Program-made: the position numbers and the translations under genes
Source: Arcicella rigui
GTDB taxonomy: Bacteria; Bacteroidota; Bacteroidia; Cytophagales; Spirosomataceae
Direction of reading: 5' to 3'
NCBI RefSeq assembly: GCF_034929435.1
Contig: NZ_JAYFUM010000008.1
Span: 186,001 to 250,000, forward strand
DNA: 64,000 nt
Part shown: positions 53,372 through 62,612 of the stretch, one piece after another
Layout of the letters: every line of letters begins with the position of its first letter
How positions within the stretch are numbered: the first letter of the stretch is position 1
The notes under the pieces: model-generated
Told to the model about the DNA's origin: nothing
The model's input: the letters and a program-made list of their open reading frames with translations, nothing else
Databases searched by the model: none

Positions 53372-55192
53372 ATGAGTGAAATCACAAGATTAAGATTCGA
53401 TGAGCTTTCCGTGTCGGAAGACATCAAAAATGCAGTAAAGGACATGGGGTTCGAAACTGCTTCACCAATCCAATCAGAAGCAATTCCTTATTTATTAGAA
53501 GGACGTGACGTAATCGGACAAGCACAAACTGGTACAGGTAAAACTGCAGCGTTTGGTATTCCGATGATTGACAAAGTGGTGGCGTTTGAGAAATACGTAC
53601 AAGGTTTGGTACTTTGCCCAACTCGTGAATTGGCAGTACAAGTAACAGAAGAAATCAAAAAATTATCAAAATACAAAAAAGGCGTTTGGGTAACTACGGT
53701 ATTCGGTGGTGATTCTATCGAACGTCAGATTAAGTCTTTAAAAGCTGGTGCAAATATCGTTGTAGGTACTCCTGGACGTATTATTGACCTTATTGAAAGA
53801 CGTGCATTGAAACTTGAAAATGTGAAAATGGCTGTCCTTGACGAAGCAGATGAAATGCTTGACATGGGATTCCGTGAAGACATTGAAAGTATTTTACAAG
53901 AAACTAACGAAGACCGTCAAACAGTTTTCTTCTCTGCTACCATGTCTAAGCCTATTATGGCCTTGACAACTCGTTATCAGAATAATCCTAAATTAGTGAA
54001 AGTAGTGAAAAACGAAATTACTAATGCTAACATCGAACAATTATACTTCGATGTAAAAGGAAAAGCGAAATTAGAAGTAATGACTCGTTTGATGGATTTA
54101 CACGCTGTGAAATTGGCTTTGGTATTCTGTAATCAGAAGAAAAAAGTTGACGAAGTAGTAGAAGAATTAGTATTGCGTGGTTATGCTGCTGAAGGTTTAC
54201 ACGGTGATTTACGCCAAGCTCAACGTACAAACGTAATGGCTAAATTCCGTTCTGGTTTGGTAACTATCTTAGTGGCTACTGACGTTGCCGCTCGTGGTAT
54301 CGACGTTAGCGATGTAGATGCAGTATTTAACTACGATATTCCATTAGACGAAGAATATTATGTACACCGTATCGGTCGTACTGGTCGTGCAGGTAAATCA
54401 GGTAAAGCCTTTACTTTAGTAGTAGGTGCTGAACGTAACCGTTTGCGTGATATTATGAATTATACCAAAGTGAAAATTGACAAAGGTGTAATTCCTACAT
54501 TCTCTGATGTAGTGGGTGTGAAAAAAGGAATGTTTATCGAACGTCTTCAAAACACTATCCAAGAAGGAGATTTAGAATTGTTCGGTGATGTATTCGGTTC
54601 TTTACAACATTCAGGTTTTACTACTGAGCAAATCGTTGCCGCTTTAGTAAAAATGAATATGGGTGTTGCGAAAAACGAATTCGCTGACGAAAACTTAGAC
54701 GGAGAAGCTGAACGTAACCAACGTAGAAACGAACGTGGTAGCGACCGTTTCGGAAGAGATGGTGGTCGTGGCGGACGTGACGGAGGTCGTGAAGCTGGAA
54801 ATCGTTTTGGAAACAGAGAAGGTGGACGTTTTGACCGTGGTAATTCACGTGATGACCGTTCGGGTGGTCGCTCAAATGACCGTCAACGTTCTTATGAAGA
54901 CCGTGGCCCACGTACAGACAAAGCCGGTAAACCATACCGTCAGGATGCTAACATGGTGAGAATGTTCGTAAACATCGGTTTCGATGAGAAAATCTCTCCT
55001 GCTAATATCGTTGGTGCTTTCGCTGGTGAGTCGGGTATTCCGGGTAATACTTTAGGACAAATCAACATTTTTGATAAATATTCATTTGTTGATGTGCCGA
55101 AAGAGTATGCAAGTACAGTGTTAAACCGTATGGAAGGTGCTTCTATCAAAGGAAAAAGAGTAAATGTTGAAATCGCTAAACCAAGCAACTAA
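53372..55192 (+). CDS. DEAD-box RNA helicase, DeaD/CsdA type, with RG-rich linker and DbpA domain
   Basis: RNA helicase of 606 residues. Q motif (FETASPIQ), motif I AQTGTGKT (51-58), PTRELAVQ (83-90), TPGR (133-136), DEAD (157-160), SAT, ARGID and HRIGRTGRAGK are all canonical. Residues about 450-530 form an Arg/Gly/Asp-rich disordered linker (RGGRDGGREAG, GRSNDRQRSYEDRG). The last about 75 residues (VRMFVNIGFDEKISPANIVGAFAG ... KGKRVNVEIAKPSN) are the RRM-like DbpA RNA-binding domain. It likely acts in ribosome biogenesis and cold adaptation. The long leader suggests post-transcriptional control. Distinct from the shorter helicase at 6851. Confidence 0.94.
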   Translation: MSEITRLRFDELSVSEDIKNAVKDMGFETASPIQSEAIPYLLEGRDVIGQAQTGTGKTAAFGIPMIDKVVAFEKYVQGLVLCPTRELAVQVTEEIKKLSKYKKGVWVTTVFGGDSIERQIKSLKAGANIVVGTPGRIIDLIERRALKLENVKMAVLDEADEMLDMGFREDIESILQETNEDRQTVFFSATMSKPIMALTTRYQNNPKLVKVVKNEITNANIEQLYFDVKGKAKLEVMTRLMDLHAVKLALVFCNQKKKVDEVVEELVLRGYAAEGLHGDLRQAQRTNVMAKFRSGLVTILVATDVAARGIDVSDVDAVFNYDIPLDEEYYVHRIGRTGRAGKSGKAFTLVVGAERNRLRDIMNYTKVKIDKGVIPTFSDVVGVKKGMFIERLQNTIQEGDLELFGDVFGSLQHSGFTTEQIVAALVKMNMGVAKNEFADENLDGEAERNQRRNERGSDRFGRDGGRGGRDGGREAGNRFGNREGGRFDRGNSRDDRSGGRSNDRQRSYEDRGPRTDKAGKPYRQDANMVRMFVNIGFDEKISPANIVGAFAGESGIPGNTLGQINIFDKYSFVDVPKEYASTVLNRMEGASIKGKRVNVEIAKPSN

Positions 55193-55212
55193 GCATTTTC
55201 AATATCATAAGC

Positions 55213-55247
55213 AAAAGCAGTAGTAACGAATGTTATTACTGCTTTTT
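55213..55247 (+). terminator. Terminator after the DeaD-like gene
   Basis: aaaagcagtagtaac (55213-55227) pairs with gttattactgctttttt (55232-55247 region) with one G-U pair, loop gaat, then a T-run. Confidence 0.85.
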
Positions 55248-55271
55248 TATTTGAAAGATAATTGTAAGAAA

Positions 55272-55310
55272 ATAAAACGGCTGTTCACTTCTGGTGAACA
55301 GCCGTTTTAT
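55272..55310. terminator. Second, bidirectional terminator
   Basis: ataaaacggctgttcac (55272-55288) pairs exactly with 55294-55310 around ttctg; probably ends the DUF4105 transcript arriving on the minus strand. Confidence 0.8.
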
Positions 55311-55381
55311 TGAAGAAGTACTTTAAGTTTAATACAAATTAAATCAATCGAGGTAATCTGTATTTTCGATGATTTGTTGAC

Positions 55382-56656
55382 TTATTCAAAATCAACGTGT
55401 TCTTTATGAATCACTTCCAAACGTCTTCCTTTAATGATTTTACGGAATTTAGTTTGTGTCATTCTATGTTCTCTTTCAAATCCTGCATGATAAAATGCTC
55501 TTGTGATAAGCATTAACACGATAATGGTAATATCTACTGAATACTGTACTGCATAAAACAAGCCCATAGCCAGTAATAAACCTACAAAAATAAAGTAATA
55601 TCCATACCAATAACTACCGTTTTTCTCTTTCATCATCAATATCAAAGGTAGATGCAAAGGCATAGCCCAAAGTAAATTTCTGTTATTGTTGGTTACTCCG
55701 TGGTCTGTTCCGAACCATAAAAACAATAATACCCAACCTACTACACCAACAATGGCAAAAAGTATTCGGTCGTAAGAGTAACCTTTTTGTCGCTTTTTCC
55801 AGTGATTATAAGTAACATAAATGGTATAAAAGAAAGCTAACAAGAGCCAAAATCGTGGCGTAAAGACAAAAAGTGGTTCGTCGTCAATTGAAGTAGTTTC
55901 ATACATTGTACTTTCTGAACGAACCAAGAAACGTAAAACGTGACGGGTCATTCTTTTTGCCGAACGCATACTTCTTTGTAAGTTTTCGGGCAAATAGCAT
56001 GATTTAAGTTGCAAAATTCTTTCGTCTGCCGGAGCACCTAAAGCGATATTCATTCCTAATGCCGACCAATAATGATGCTTGCGAATTAAACATTTATTCA
56101 TCCATTGGCGATAAGTACTGTCATTCATTTCAACGATATTCTGAAGATGAAGGCTATCAGTACAAGCTACCATGATTGCATCACGAATTCGAGTAGCACA
56201 GTTATCGTAAAAGAATTTATACATATAAACTCTTTTTGAAGGGTCGTTATAGGTTCTTTCTAATTCATCATAAACCTTCTGTTTTTGGGCTATTGATAAA
56301 TCCAGTACTTGCTCGGTCATTTTCCGATGATTCTCTCGATAATACTGCTGATAGAGCTGAATCGGAGCATAAGACATTTTATAAGGCAATTGTCCTCTGA
56401 CGAATTTCCAATAAAAGTTCTCTGTCTCAAAATCATATACGCCAAAGTTATATGCTTTATCCACTTGAGTCATTGGGTCGTAAATCCACAATAGCGTATG
56501 CCCAAAAGCATCATTTAGTTCATTGCCAGGTTCAACAGTAATCAAACTTACTTTACAGCCCGCTGAAAGTTGCTGTGCCAGTAGCGACTTCTGTAAAAAA
56601 CAGCACATAAGGAGGGTGACAAAGAAAGTTTTACAAAGAGAGAGGTTTTTCATCAT
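55382..56656 (-). CDS. DUF4105 domain-containing membrane protein
   Basis: Protein of 424 residues. A signal (LCKTFFVTLLMCCFLQKSLLAQQ) precedes the DUF4105 domain (about 28-240): CKVSLITVEPGNELNDAFGHTLLWIYDP with the conserved Gly-His (papain-like layout) and KFFYDNCATRIRDAI with the conserved Asn-Cys. Four to five membrane helices follow (about 265-400, FWLLLAFFYTIYVTY, YGYYFIFVGLLLAMGLFYAV), and the C-terminus is basic (KFRKIIKGRRLEVIHKEH). The family is suspected to be a cysteine peptidase/amidase-like envelope protein. Activity not established. Confidence 0.82.
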   Translation of the reverse strand: MMKNLSLCKTFFVTLLMCCFLQKSLLAQQLSAGCKVSLITVEPGNELNDAFGHTLLWIYDPMTQVDKAYNFGVYDFETENFYWKFVRGQLPYKMSYAPIQLYQQYYRENHRKMTEQVLDLSIAQKQKVYDELERTYNDPSKRVYMYKFFYDNCATRIRDAIMVACTDSLHLQNIVEMNDSTYRQWMNKCLIRKHHYWSALGMNIALGAPADERILQLKSCYLPENLQRSMRSAKRMTRHVLRFLVRSESTMYETTSIDDEPLFVFTPRFWLLLAFFYTIYVTYNHWKKRQKGYSYDRILFAIVGVVGWVLLFLWFGTDHGVTNNNRNLLWAMPLHLPLILMMKEKNGSYWYGYYFIFVGLLLAMGLFYAVQYSVDITIIVLMLITRAFYHAGFEREHRMTQTKFRKIIKGRRLEVIHKEHVDFE

Positions 56657-56695
56657 TTAGTTTGGTTTGGAATTAACATCCTAAAATAATAAATT

Positions 56696-57370
56696 TTATG
56701 CTTTTCCTGCAACAACGATAACAATTTCACCTTTAATTGTTGTTGGATTAGCTTGATAATGTGTTAGGATTTCAGTGAGAGTACCTCGAATATTTTCTTC
56801 AAAAACCTTCGTCAGTTCTCTGGAAACACAGCCTTGTCGTTCGCCGCCCAAGTATTCTGCTAACTGTTCTAAGGTTTTTAATAAACGATGTGGTGATTCA
56901 TAAAAAATCATGGTTCTTTCTTCTTCTACCAAATTTTTCAGACGTGTTTGTCTTCCTTTTTTATGTGGTAAAAAACCCTCGAAAGTAAAACGGTCTGCGG
57001 GTAAACCCGAATTCACCAAGGCAGGTACAAAAGCCGTTGCACCAGGTAAACACTCAACCTCTATACCTTGTTTTAAACATTCACGAACCAATAAAAAACC
57101 GGGATCTGAAATAGCAGGAGTACCAGCGTCTGAAACCAAAGCCAAGGTTTTGCCTTCTTTCAATAATTTAATGATTCCGTTTGTACCATGATGCTCGTTG
57201 TGGGCGTGATGAGCGTACAGTGGCTTAGAAATATTCAAATGTTTGAGCAAAACGCCCGAATTACGAGTATCCTCCGCCAATACTGCATCAACAGATTGTA
57301 ACACTTTTACGGCTCTGTAAGTAATATCGTCCAGATTGCCGATGGGCGTGGGAACAAGGTACAATTTCAT
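56696..57370 (-). CDS. rsmI: 16S rRNA (cytidine1402-2'-O)-methyltransferase
   Basis: Methyltransferase of 224 residues using SAM to modify C1402 of 16S rRNA. The ATG at 57370 gives MKLYLVPTPIGNLDDITYRA, the conserved family start; an in-frame start further upstream would add 20 residues from the spacer. AEDTRNSGVLLKHL, LVSDAGTPAISDPG (SAM-binding) and SGLPADRFTFEGFLPHKKGRQTRL are all present. It is shorter than E. coli RsmI because the C-terminal extension is absent, which is usual in Bacteroidota. Confidence 0.94.
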   Translation of the reverse strand: MKLYLVPTPIGNLDDITYRAVKVLQSVDAVLAEDTRNSGVLLKHLNISKPLYAHHAHNEHHGTNGIIKLLKEGKTLALVSDAGTPAISDPGFLLVRECLKQGIEVECLPGATAFVPALVNSGLPADRFTFEGFLPHKKGRQTRLKNLVEEERTMIFYESPHRLLKTLEQLAEYLGGERQGCVSRELTKVFEENIRGTLTEILTHYQANPTTIKGEIVIVVAGKA

Positions 57371-57372
57371 AA

Positions 57373-57412
57373 TAAGTAATGATTGTAAATAGTAATTGGT
57401 GATTAGTATTTT
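57373..57412. repeat. Word-repeat tract agtaat...gtgattagt upstream of rsmI
   Basis: aagtaatgattgtaaatag then taattggtgattagtattt: variants of one word. The same words appear at 29544-29575 and 34250-34275. Each tract sits directly at the end of a gene or spacer. Confidence 0.45.
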
Positions 57413-57497
57413 TAACTTTTTTATTATCAACTATTTAAGACAAACAAAACCGTTGATTAAATTATATTCGTCAATAATTTTCTGGTAACATTTGGGC

Positions 57498-57731
57498 TTA
57501 GTCTAATAATAAATCTATGTCTTTTGCTAATGAAAAATCCTTTTCGGTTACGATATTTCCTGCATCGTGCGTATTGAGTTCAATACTTACTTTGTTGTAA
57601 ACGTTCGACCAATACGGATGATGATTGTGCTTTTCTGCCAAAATTGCCACACGAGTCATAAAAGCAAAGGCTTCTGAAAAATCCTTAAAAGTGAAGCTTC
57701 TTTTTAGTTTATTGTCTTCTTCTATCCACAT
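57498..57731 (-). CDS. 4a-hydroxytetrahydrobiopterin dehydratase (pterin-4a-carbinolamine dehydratase)
   Basis: Small enzyme of 77 residues, near the usual length for the family minus an N-terminal extension. RSFTFKDFSEAFAFMTRVAILAEKHNHHPYWSNVYNKVSIEL contains the catalytic signature [E/K]HxHHPxW-x-N-V-Y-N-x-V-x(I/V)xL; it ends FSLAKDIDLLL. It dehydrates the carbinolamine formed by aromatic amino acid hydroxylases or takes part in pterin/molybdopterin metabolism. No hydroxylase gene is visible nearby. Confidence 0.93.
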   Translation of the reverse strand: MWIEEDNKLKRSFTFKDFSEAFAFMTRVAILAEKHNHHPYWSNVYNKVSIELNTHDAGNIVTEKDFSLAKDIDLLLD

Positions 57732-57854
57732 AAAAATTGTATTTACAGCTTTTGGCTATGTTTTTCGGATAATTCAATTCATTTCATGCCAAAGGTAGGA
57801 ATATTTTGATGATATTCTGGTCTTGGCACTATGCTTGAACTACAATTCAAACAC

Positions 57855-57888
57855 AAAAAAAGGTAATCTGTTCAAGACTACCCTTTTC
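57855..57888 (-). terminator. Weak terminator after the DUF3500 gene
   Basis: aaaaggta pairs with taccctttt with one bulged C; the A-run on the + strand gives a T-run on the minus strand after the stem. Confidence 0.5.
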
Positions 57889-57909
57889 AATACTAAGAAT
57901 TTTATTATT

Positions 57910-58941
57910 TCAATTTTTGGAATGTTCTTTTTGATAATGCTTTCTAAGAAAATCTTCTCCAAAATCATTTGTTAAATCTCTCACTACCGAATGTACATGG
58001 TTGGCGTTGTTCTGTGTATTGTCGTATTCAATTAAAAGTACATCATTTTGAATACAATAATAGTTACCTTTTCCAGTATTTTTCTGTTCGCCAGACCACG
58101 CAAAACGTAATTTATTCAAGCCTGCTTTTTCAATTTTCCGCATAAATTCATCTGCAAAACCCAAAGGATAATTCTTTACATACAAAGCCACAATTTTCAT
58201 CAACTTCTTTTGTTGATCATCATTTAGCTCGTCAAAGCCAATTCCTTTATACACCACAGGTTGAGGTTTGGGACAATTAGCGGAAAGTATATCAAAAAAT
58301 GGGTCTTCCGAGAAAATAGCTTTTTTCTTTTGTCCTTCTGAAAGAGAAGCTAAAAGCTCAAAGCCCAAGTTAGTTTCATCTTTTAAAATCTGATAGCCTT
58401 TTTGATTCCCACTTGGTACAATCGCAGGATTTGTTCCCATAAAAAGGGGCGTTCCAGAAATCACTTTATTGTTTTGTGAAGTAAAATTGAGCGATAAATG
58501 ATGTCCTTCAATTCGCCAGCCCCAAGTACTTGTTGCACTTGGCGTGCCGAAAACTGTAAAGTAATATTTTAAAGGATTTCTTCTATCGCTTTCAGGAATT
58601 ACGTTTTCTATTTCTTTCAAGATAATTTCTAATTGCATAATGGCTATTGCTTTGTCTTTTCCTTGTTCGCTCAAAGTACTCTTCAAGATTTCAATAGCTG
58701 CTTTTCTTTGTATTTCGTTCATAGACTTGAGCCACAAACCATTTCGTTCTTTAGGAATGTAATACCAATTGCTTCGTTCTTCCGAATCATAAGGATATGA
58801 AACTGTGGCTAATTGTTCGGGATTTAAAGTGGCTAAAAATGCTTTTGTAGCATCTAAAGAAGATTGTGAAGAGTTCTTTTGCGAAAAAGCGGAATGAAAT
58901 ATACAGCAAATAAAAGCAAAAAAGAGTAGTGATTTTTTCAT
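57910..58941 (-). CDS. DUF3500 domain-containing exported protein
   Basis: Protein of 343 residues; start at 58941 chosen for the signal peptide MKKSLLFFAFICCIFHSAFSQ. DUF3500 features are present: YPYDSEERSNWYYIPKERNGLWLKSM, LSEQGKDKAIAIMQLEIILKEIE, PSATSTWGWRIEGHHLSLNFT and GTPLFMGTNPA(I/V)VPSG, with later IQNDVLLIEYDNTQNNANHVHSVVRDLTNDFG. In most proteins of this group the conserved GWR-EGHHLS-N and NHVHS-RD motifs are thought to bind a metal or substrate. The function is unknown; periplasmic or extracellular location is likely. Confidence 0.87.
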   Translation of the reverse strand: MKKSLLFFAFICCIFHSAFSQKNSSQSSLDATKAFLATLNPEQLATVSYPYDSEERSNWYYIPKERNGLWLKSMNEIQRKAAIEILKSTLSEQGKDKAIAIMQLEIILKEIENVIPESDRRNPLKYYFTVFGTPSATSTWGWRIEGHHLSLNFTSQNNKVISGTPLFMGTNPAIVPSGNQKGYQILKDETNLGFELLASLSEGQKKKAIFSEDPFFDILSANCPKPQPVVYKGIGFDELNDDQQKKLMKIVALYVKNYPLGFADEFMRKIEKAGLNKLRFAWSGEQKNTGKGNYYCIQNDVLLIEYDNTQNNANHVHSVVRDLTNDFGEDFLRKHYQKEHSKN

Positions 58942-59265
58942 GTTTAATTGTTTTAAAATTTGGCGATTCATGTTAGGCTTTGGATAATTAATTCCTAAAG
59001 CCTAACGAGTCACAAATTTGTAACAATTTGAGTTAGCAATTTCCCCTAATGATAGTTGTTTTTGACTAAGATAAGGACAGCTACCCACAGATTTACGAAA
59101 ACACAGACGATTTAAAATCGTTTAAACCATTAGATTTTACAAAGAGTACTCTTTATAAGTAGTAAAACGTTACCGAAAAAGCTGAAAACCTATAATACAT
59201 AAGTATAAATTCAGCTATCATGCTTAATTTACAAACCAAAATTTATAATTTCCCTTGCTTCAGCA
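58942..59265. other. Divergent intergenic region with a hairpin in the DUF3500 leader
   Basis: 324 bp. gttaggctttgga (58972-58984) pairs with tcctaaagcctaac (58993-59006), in the minus-strand leader 30 bp before the DUF3500 start. The rest is AT-rich with two promoters presumed; no short gene recognised. Confidence 0.5.
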
Positions 59266-59283
59266 ATGCTAAAAGAGATAAAA

Positions 59284-60369
59284 ATGATACGTTTAAGTGT
59301 GATATGTACCCTTTTGTTGATGAGCCTGAAAAGCTTTTCACAAAAAGATACAACCATTACTGTTAAAATTTTAGGTGGATTACAATTTGATTTGCCTCGT
59401 TTCGCGGTTCAACCCAATACTCGTCTGACGATTATTTTGGATAATCACGACGATATGGCTCATAATATGGTTGTCACCAAACCCAATGCCCGACTAAAAG
59501 TAGTAGAAGAAGCCATGAAATTGGGCGACAAAGGGGCAACGATGGATTATGTACCCAACTCTCCATTGATTATTGCCAATACCAAAATCCTTGAACCGGG
59601 AAGAATAGATACCATTACGTTCACTTTAGAAAAAGAAGGCATTTATCCTTATGTCTGTACTTATCCTGGACATGGTTTTGTGATGTATGGAGCAATTTAT
59701 GCCACCAACAAAGCTTTGCCGCCTTTAGAAAAAGACATCAACGTACCCGAAGCACAGCGACAAAAAACCGCCGCAGTGGTCATGAATCATGCAGGGCATC
59801 ATGCTGTGGAAACGCCACCTTCGCCGCATCCTTTTCCTGTAAAATACCCCCTACTCTATCGTACATTTATGCCAGACTGTGGCCCTGCTGCCATTGCTGT
59901 TGGCTTAACAGAAACCGAAGCATACTGTTTTGATGCAGGCAAATGTTATTTAAGATACGCTTGGTCGGGTGGATTTGTCGATAATTCAGAACAATGGAAA
60001 GGCAACGGAAGTAAATTAACGAAAGTAATTGGTGAAGTATATTGGCGAGATAAAACTGGTTTTCCTTTCAGAATTGCGAATGTAAAAAACATTCCAACCG
60101 TTGATTTTAAAGGTTATCAACTCAAAAAAAGATTACCCACTTTCAAGTACTTATTAGATAAAGTAGAAGTGACCGAAACGATTCGTTTAAGTGCCAACGG
60201 AACGACATTAATTAGAGATTTTACCTTTAAGAACAATAAGCAAAAGCTTTACTTTTTAGTCAATACCGACGATGGTATTGTGTATCAAAGCAAATTAAGC
60301 AAATTCAACAATGGCGTACTCAGTATTCCTGCCAATGTTCAACGTCTTAGTATTTCCATGAAAAGATGA
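59284..60369 (+). CDS. Periplasmic cupredoxin (azurin/plastocyanin-like) with C-terminal extension
   Basis: Exported protein of 361 residues (start at 59284; an ATG 18 bp upstream is possible). After the signal MIRLSVICTLLLMSLKSFSQ, residues about 24-143 form a type 1 copper domain: His60 in DDMAHNMVV and Cys125-x4-His130-x3-Met134 in VCTYPGHGFVMYG, the azurin ligand spacing. The C-terminal about 200 residues (HPFPVKYPLLYRTFMPDCGPAAIAVGL, then AYCFDAGKCYLRYAWSGGFVDN) form an all-beta domain also seen in proteins fused to sorbosone dehydrogenase-like propellers; it has no CxxCH heme site. The next gene overlaps by 4 bp, so the two are one unit. Confidence 0.82.
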   Translation: MIRLSVICTLLLMSLKSFSQKDTTITVKILGGLQFDLPRFAVQPNTRLTIILDNHDDMAHNMVVTKPNARLKVVEEAMKLGDKGATMDYVPNSPLIIANTKILEPGRIDTITFTLEKEGIYPYVCTYPGHGFVMYGAIYATNKALPPLEKDINVPEAQRQKTAAVVMNHAGHHAVETPPSPHPFPVKYPLLYRTFMPDCGPAAIAVGLTETEAYCFDAGKCYLRYAWSGGFVDNSEQWKGNGSKLTKVIGEVYWRDKTGFPFRIANVKNIPTVDFKGYQLKKRLPTFKYLLDKVEVTETIRLSANGTTLIRDFTFKNNKQKLYFLVNTDDGIVYQSKLSKFNNGVLSIPANVQRLSISMKR

Positions 60370-61883
60370 AAAATCACAATATGCTTCACAACAAAAGAAC
60401 TTTTAAAATACTCTTAGGCTGTTTGTTGGCTTTGTTGTTATTTAATGCAAGCCTAAAAGCACAAACCATTACGCCAAAAGATTCTGCGGCAAATTATTAT
60501 GAAGTAGAAAACATTACTTTATCCGACGGTTTAGTTGCCGAAACAGGTGCAATTGGCTTTATGCCAGACGGGCGTTTTGTAGCCTGTTTTCACCGTGGAG
60601 AAGTAATGATGTATAACCAGAAAACCAAACAATGGAAAATGTTTGCCGAAGGTTTGCACGAACCTTTGGGCATGATGGTGATTAACAATCATGAAATTTT
60701 AATTATGCAACGCCCAGAACTTACTCGTGTAAAAGATACCGATGGCGATGGCGTAGCCGATGTTTACCAAACCGTAACAGACGATTTCGGAATGTCGGGC
60801 AATTACCATGAATTTGCTTTTGGGCCAATTGCCGATAAACAAGGAAACCTTTTTATTGCTTTGAATTTAGCCTCGAACGGTGCAGGAATCAGAAATGAAA
60901 TTCGGGGAAAATATGATTCACTTTCTCGTCCGGGACGAATGTACTCTTGCGTGCCTTATCGTGGTTGGATTATGAAATTAGGCAAAGATGGTATTTTAAA
61001 ACCTTTTGCCGTAGGTTTTCGCTCGCCAAATGGTTTGGGCTTTGATGCACAAGGACGATTATTCGTTTCCGATAATCAGGGCGATTGGTTAGGCACAAGT
61101 AAATTGTATCATGTAGAAGAAGGGAAATTTTACGGACATCCTGCTGGTTTGATTTGGAAAGAAGATTTTCCAAGAGTAGTTCCGATTAAATTACCTGTTG
61201 CCCACTTAGACAGTATGCGAACCAAAGAATCCATTCAGTTTCCGCATGGATATTTTGCTAATTCGCCCACACAACCTGTTTTAGAAAATACAGGAGGAAA
61301 ATTTGGAATGTTTGGCGGACAAATGTTGATTGGCGACATGGATCATAAATACGTTATTCGCCTATTGATGGAAGAAGTAGGCGGAGCAATGCAAGGAGCT
61401 TGTATTCCTTTGAATTTTGGTTCAAAAATGCGAATTGGGAATAATCGCTTGGCTTTTGCTCCAGACGGAAGTTTGTGGGTTGGACAAAACGACCACGGTT
61501 GGGTTGGAGCAAGAGGTATTCAACGCATTACTTGGAAAGGCAAAAAGCATTTGGATATTATGGCGATGAAACTTACCAAAACAGGTTTTGATTTAACCTT
61601 CTCTTTGCCACTCGACCCAGCCAAAGCACAAGATTTACTCAATTATAAATTCCGTCGTTTTTATTATGAGTATCATCAAGCTTATGGTTCAAAGCAATTT
61701 GATGTAAAAGACGTTCCAGTAGAATCCATCAAACTTTCAGCCGATGGCAAAACCGTTTCATTGACCTTAGCAGAATTAAAAGCAGGTTATGTGTATGAAC
61801 TAAAAACAGGCGATATAGAAAGTGCAGATGGCAAATACCTTTTCAATAATTTGATTTGCTATACTTTGAATCAGTTGAGGTAG
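60366..61883 (+). CDS. Exported sorbosone/glucose dehydrogenase-like beta-propeller protein
   Basis: Protein of 505 residues with signal peptide (TFKILLGCLLALLLFNASLKAQ). The body is a propeller of the L-sorbosone dehydrogenase/DUF7133-like kind: ALYVxR-like NHEILIMQRPELTRVKDTDGDGVAD (Asp-rich Ca-type loop), NYHEFAFGPIADKQGNLFIALN, GFRSPNGLGFDAQGRLFVSDNQGDW and NRLAFAPDGSLWVGQNDHGW. These enzymes often use PQQ or an unknown cofactor in the periplasm. A C-terminal Ig-like part (about 400-500) ends in NLICYTLNQLR. The start codon ATGA overlaps the cupredoxin stop, so electrons may pass to that protein. Confidence 0.82.
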   Translation: MKNHNMLHNKRTFKILLGCLLALLLFNASLKAQTITPKDSAANYYEVENITLSDGLVAETGAIGFMPDGRFVACFHRGEVMMYNQKTKQWKMFAEGLHEPLGMMVINNHEILIMQRPELTRVKDTDGDGVADVYQTVTDDFGMSGNYHEFAFGPIADKQGNLFIALNLASNGAGIRNEIRGKYDSLSRPGRMYSCVPYRGWIMKLGKDGILKPFAVGFRSPNGLGFDAQGRLFVSDNQGDWLGTSKLYHVEEGKFYGHPAGLIWKEDFPRVVPIKLPVAHLDSMRTKESIQFPHGYFANSPTQPVLENTGGKFGMFGGQMLIGDMDHKYVIRLLMEEVGGAMQGACIPLNFGSKMRIGNNRLAFAPDGSLWVGQNDHGWVGARGIQRITWKGKKHLDIMAMKLTKTGFDLTFSLPLDPAKAQDLLNYKFRRFYYEYHQAYGSKQFDVKDVPVESIKLSADGKTVSLTLAELKAGYVYELKTGDIESADGKYLFNNLICYTLNQLR

Positions 61884-61932
61884 GTTATCGAATCCGAGGC
61901 TGGTCGGGAGATTAGCCTCGAAAATAGAAATT

Positions 61933-62017
61933 AGCAGTGGAGGTACTGACAGCGGCAAAGTGTTATTTCTACAATGAAGATAAAGAAATTGCCAGTGGAG
62001 ACACTGGCAACGGCAAT
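61933..62017. repeat. Degenerate REP-like pair (cagtgg...gacactggcaacggcaa)
   Basis: ttgccagtg (61989-61997) pairs with cactggcaa (62002-62010), followed by cggcaa; a worn copy (cagtggaggtactg, then acagcggcaaa) lies at 61935-61958. Same family as the elements at 62613 and 63656. Confidence 0.6.
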
Positions 62018-62041
62018 AAAAGAGAATTGATAAACTATATC

Positions 62042-62494
62042 TTACTTATTTTTTTCTTTTGCTTTTTCGTCTTGCAATATTTGATATACTTTCATGCCTA
62101 ATTTTTCGCCAAATGCTTGCCCTATCTGCATTGATTCAGTCATAATCAGTGGCTGTTTTTCAACTACTTTTTTTCCTACTGGACTTTGTTGATAAGCTAT
62201 GATTTCTTTTATCTCACTGTGGGTAAAATGTTTATCATAAACAGGTACATACAATGCCACAAACTCGTCATAATCAATAATGGCAAGTACTTTATCAAAA
62301 TAGCTATCTGGTACATCTTTATAAGCTGGGTTGGTTTTCATCATACCAATGTACTGTGTCATCATTGTTTTGACCATCTTAACCGTTCCACTTACCTCAA
62401 GAAGTTTTTTAATATCTTTTACTTTTGCACTATCTGTTTGTGCAAAACTTGTGGAGGAAATAAGTAATAAAATAATAAAGGTGATTGCTTTCAT
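62042..62494 (-). CDS. DUF2059 domain-containing exported protein
   Basis: Protein of 150 residues with a signal peptide (MKAITFIILLLISSTSFAQ). The DUF2059 part is VKDIKKLLEVSGTVKMVKTMMTQYIG then FDKVLAIIDYDEFVALYVPVYDKHFTHSEIKEIIAYQQSPVGKKVVEKQPLI: the conserved ...L...Y...FT..E......F..SPxGKK..... pattern of this helical domain. It is periplasmic, with unknown biochemical role. Single gene on the minus strand with a REP-like element about 120 bp beyond its start. Confidence 0.88.
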   Translation of the reverse strand: MKAITFIILLLISSTSFAQTDSAKVKDIKKLLEVSGTVKMVKTMMTQYIGMMKTNPAYKDVPDSYFDKVLAIIDYDEFVALYVPVYDKHFTHSEIKEIIAYQQSPVGKKVVEKQPLIMTESMQIGQAFGEKLGMKVYQILQDEKAKEKNK

Positions 62495-62612
62495 GTTGCT
62501 GTATGTTTAAAATGTGTTGGAATACAATATGATAAAGATTTATAAGAAATTAAAAGAAATAGCACTTTTTTTATCAATACCTTTAAACTTCTCCAACTAT
62601 TATAAGCAAAAC

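Noticed and set aside
54621..54935. His/Arg-rich open frame on the minus strand opposite the DeaD-like helicase linker
   Set aside because: It mirrors the RG-rich codons of the helicase linker; no start context, no homology pattern.
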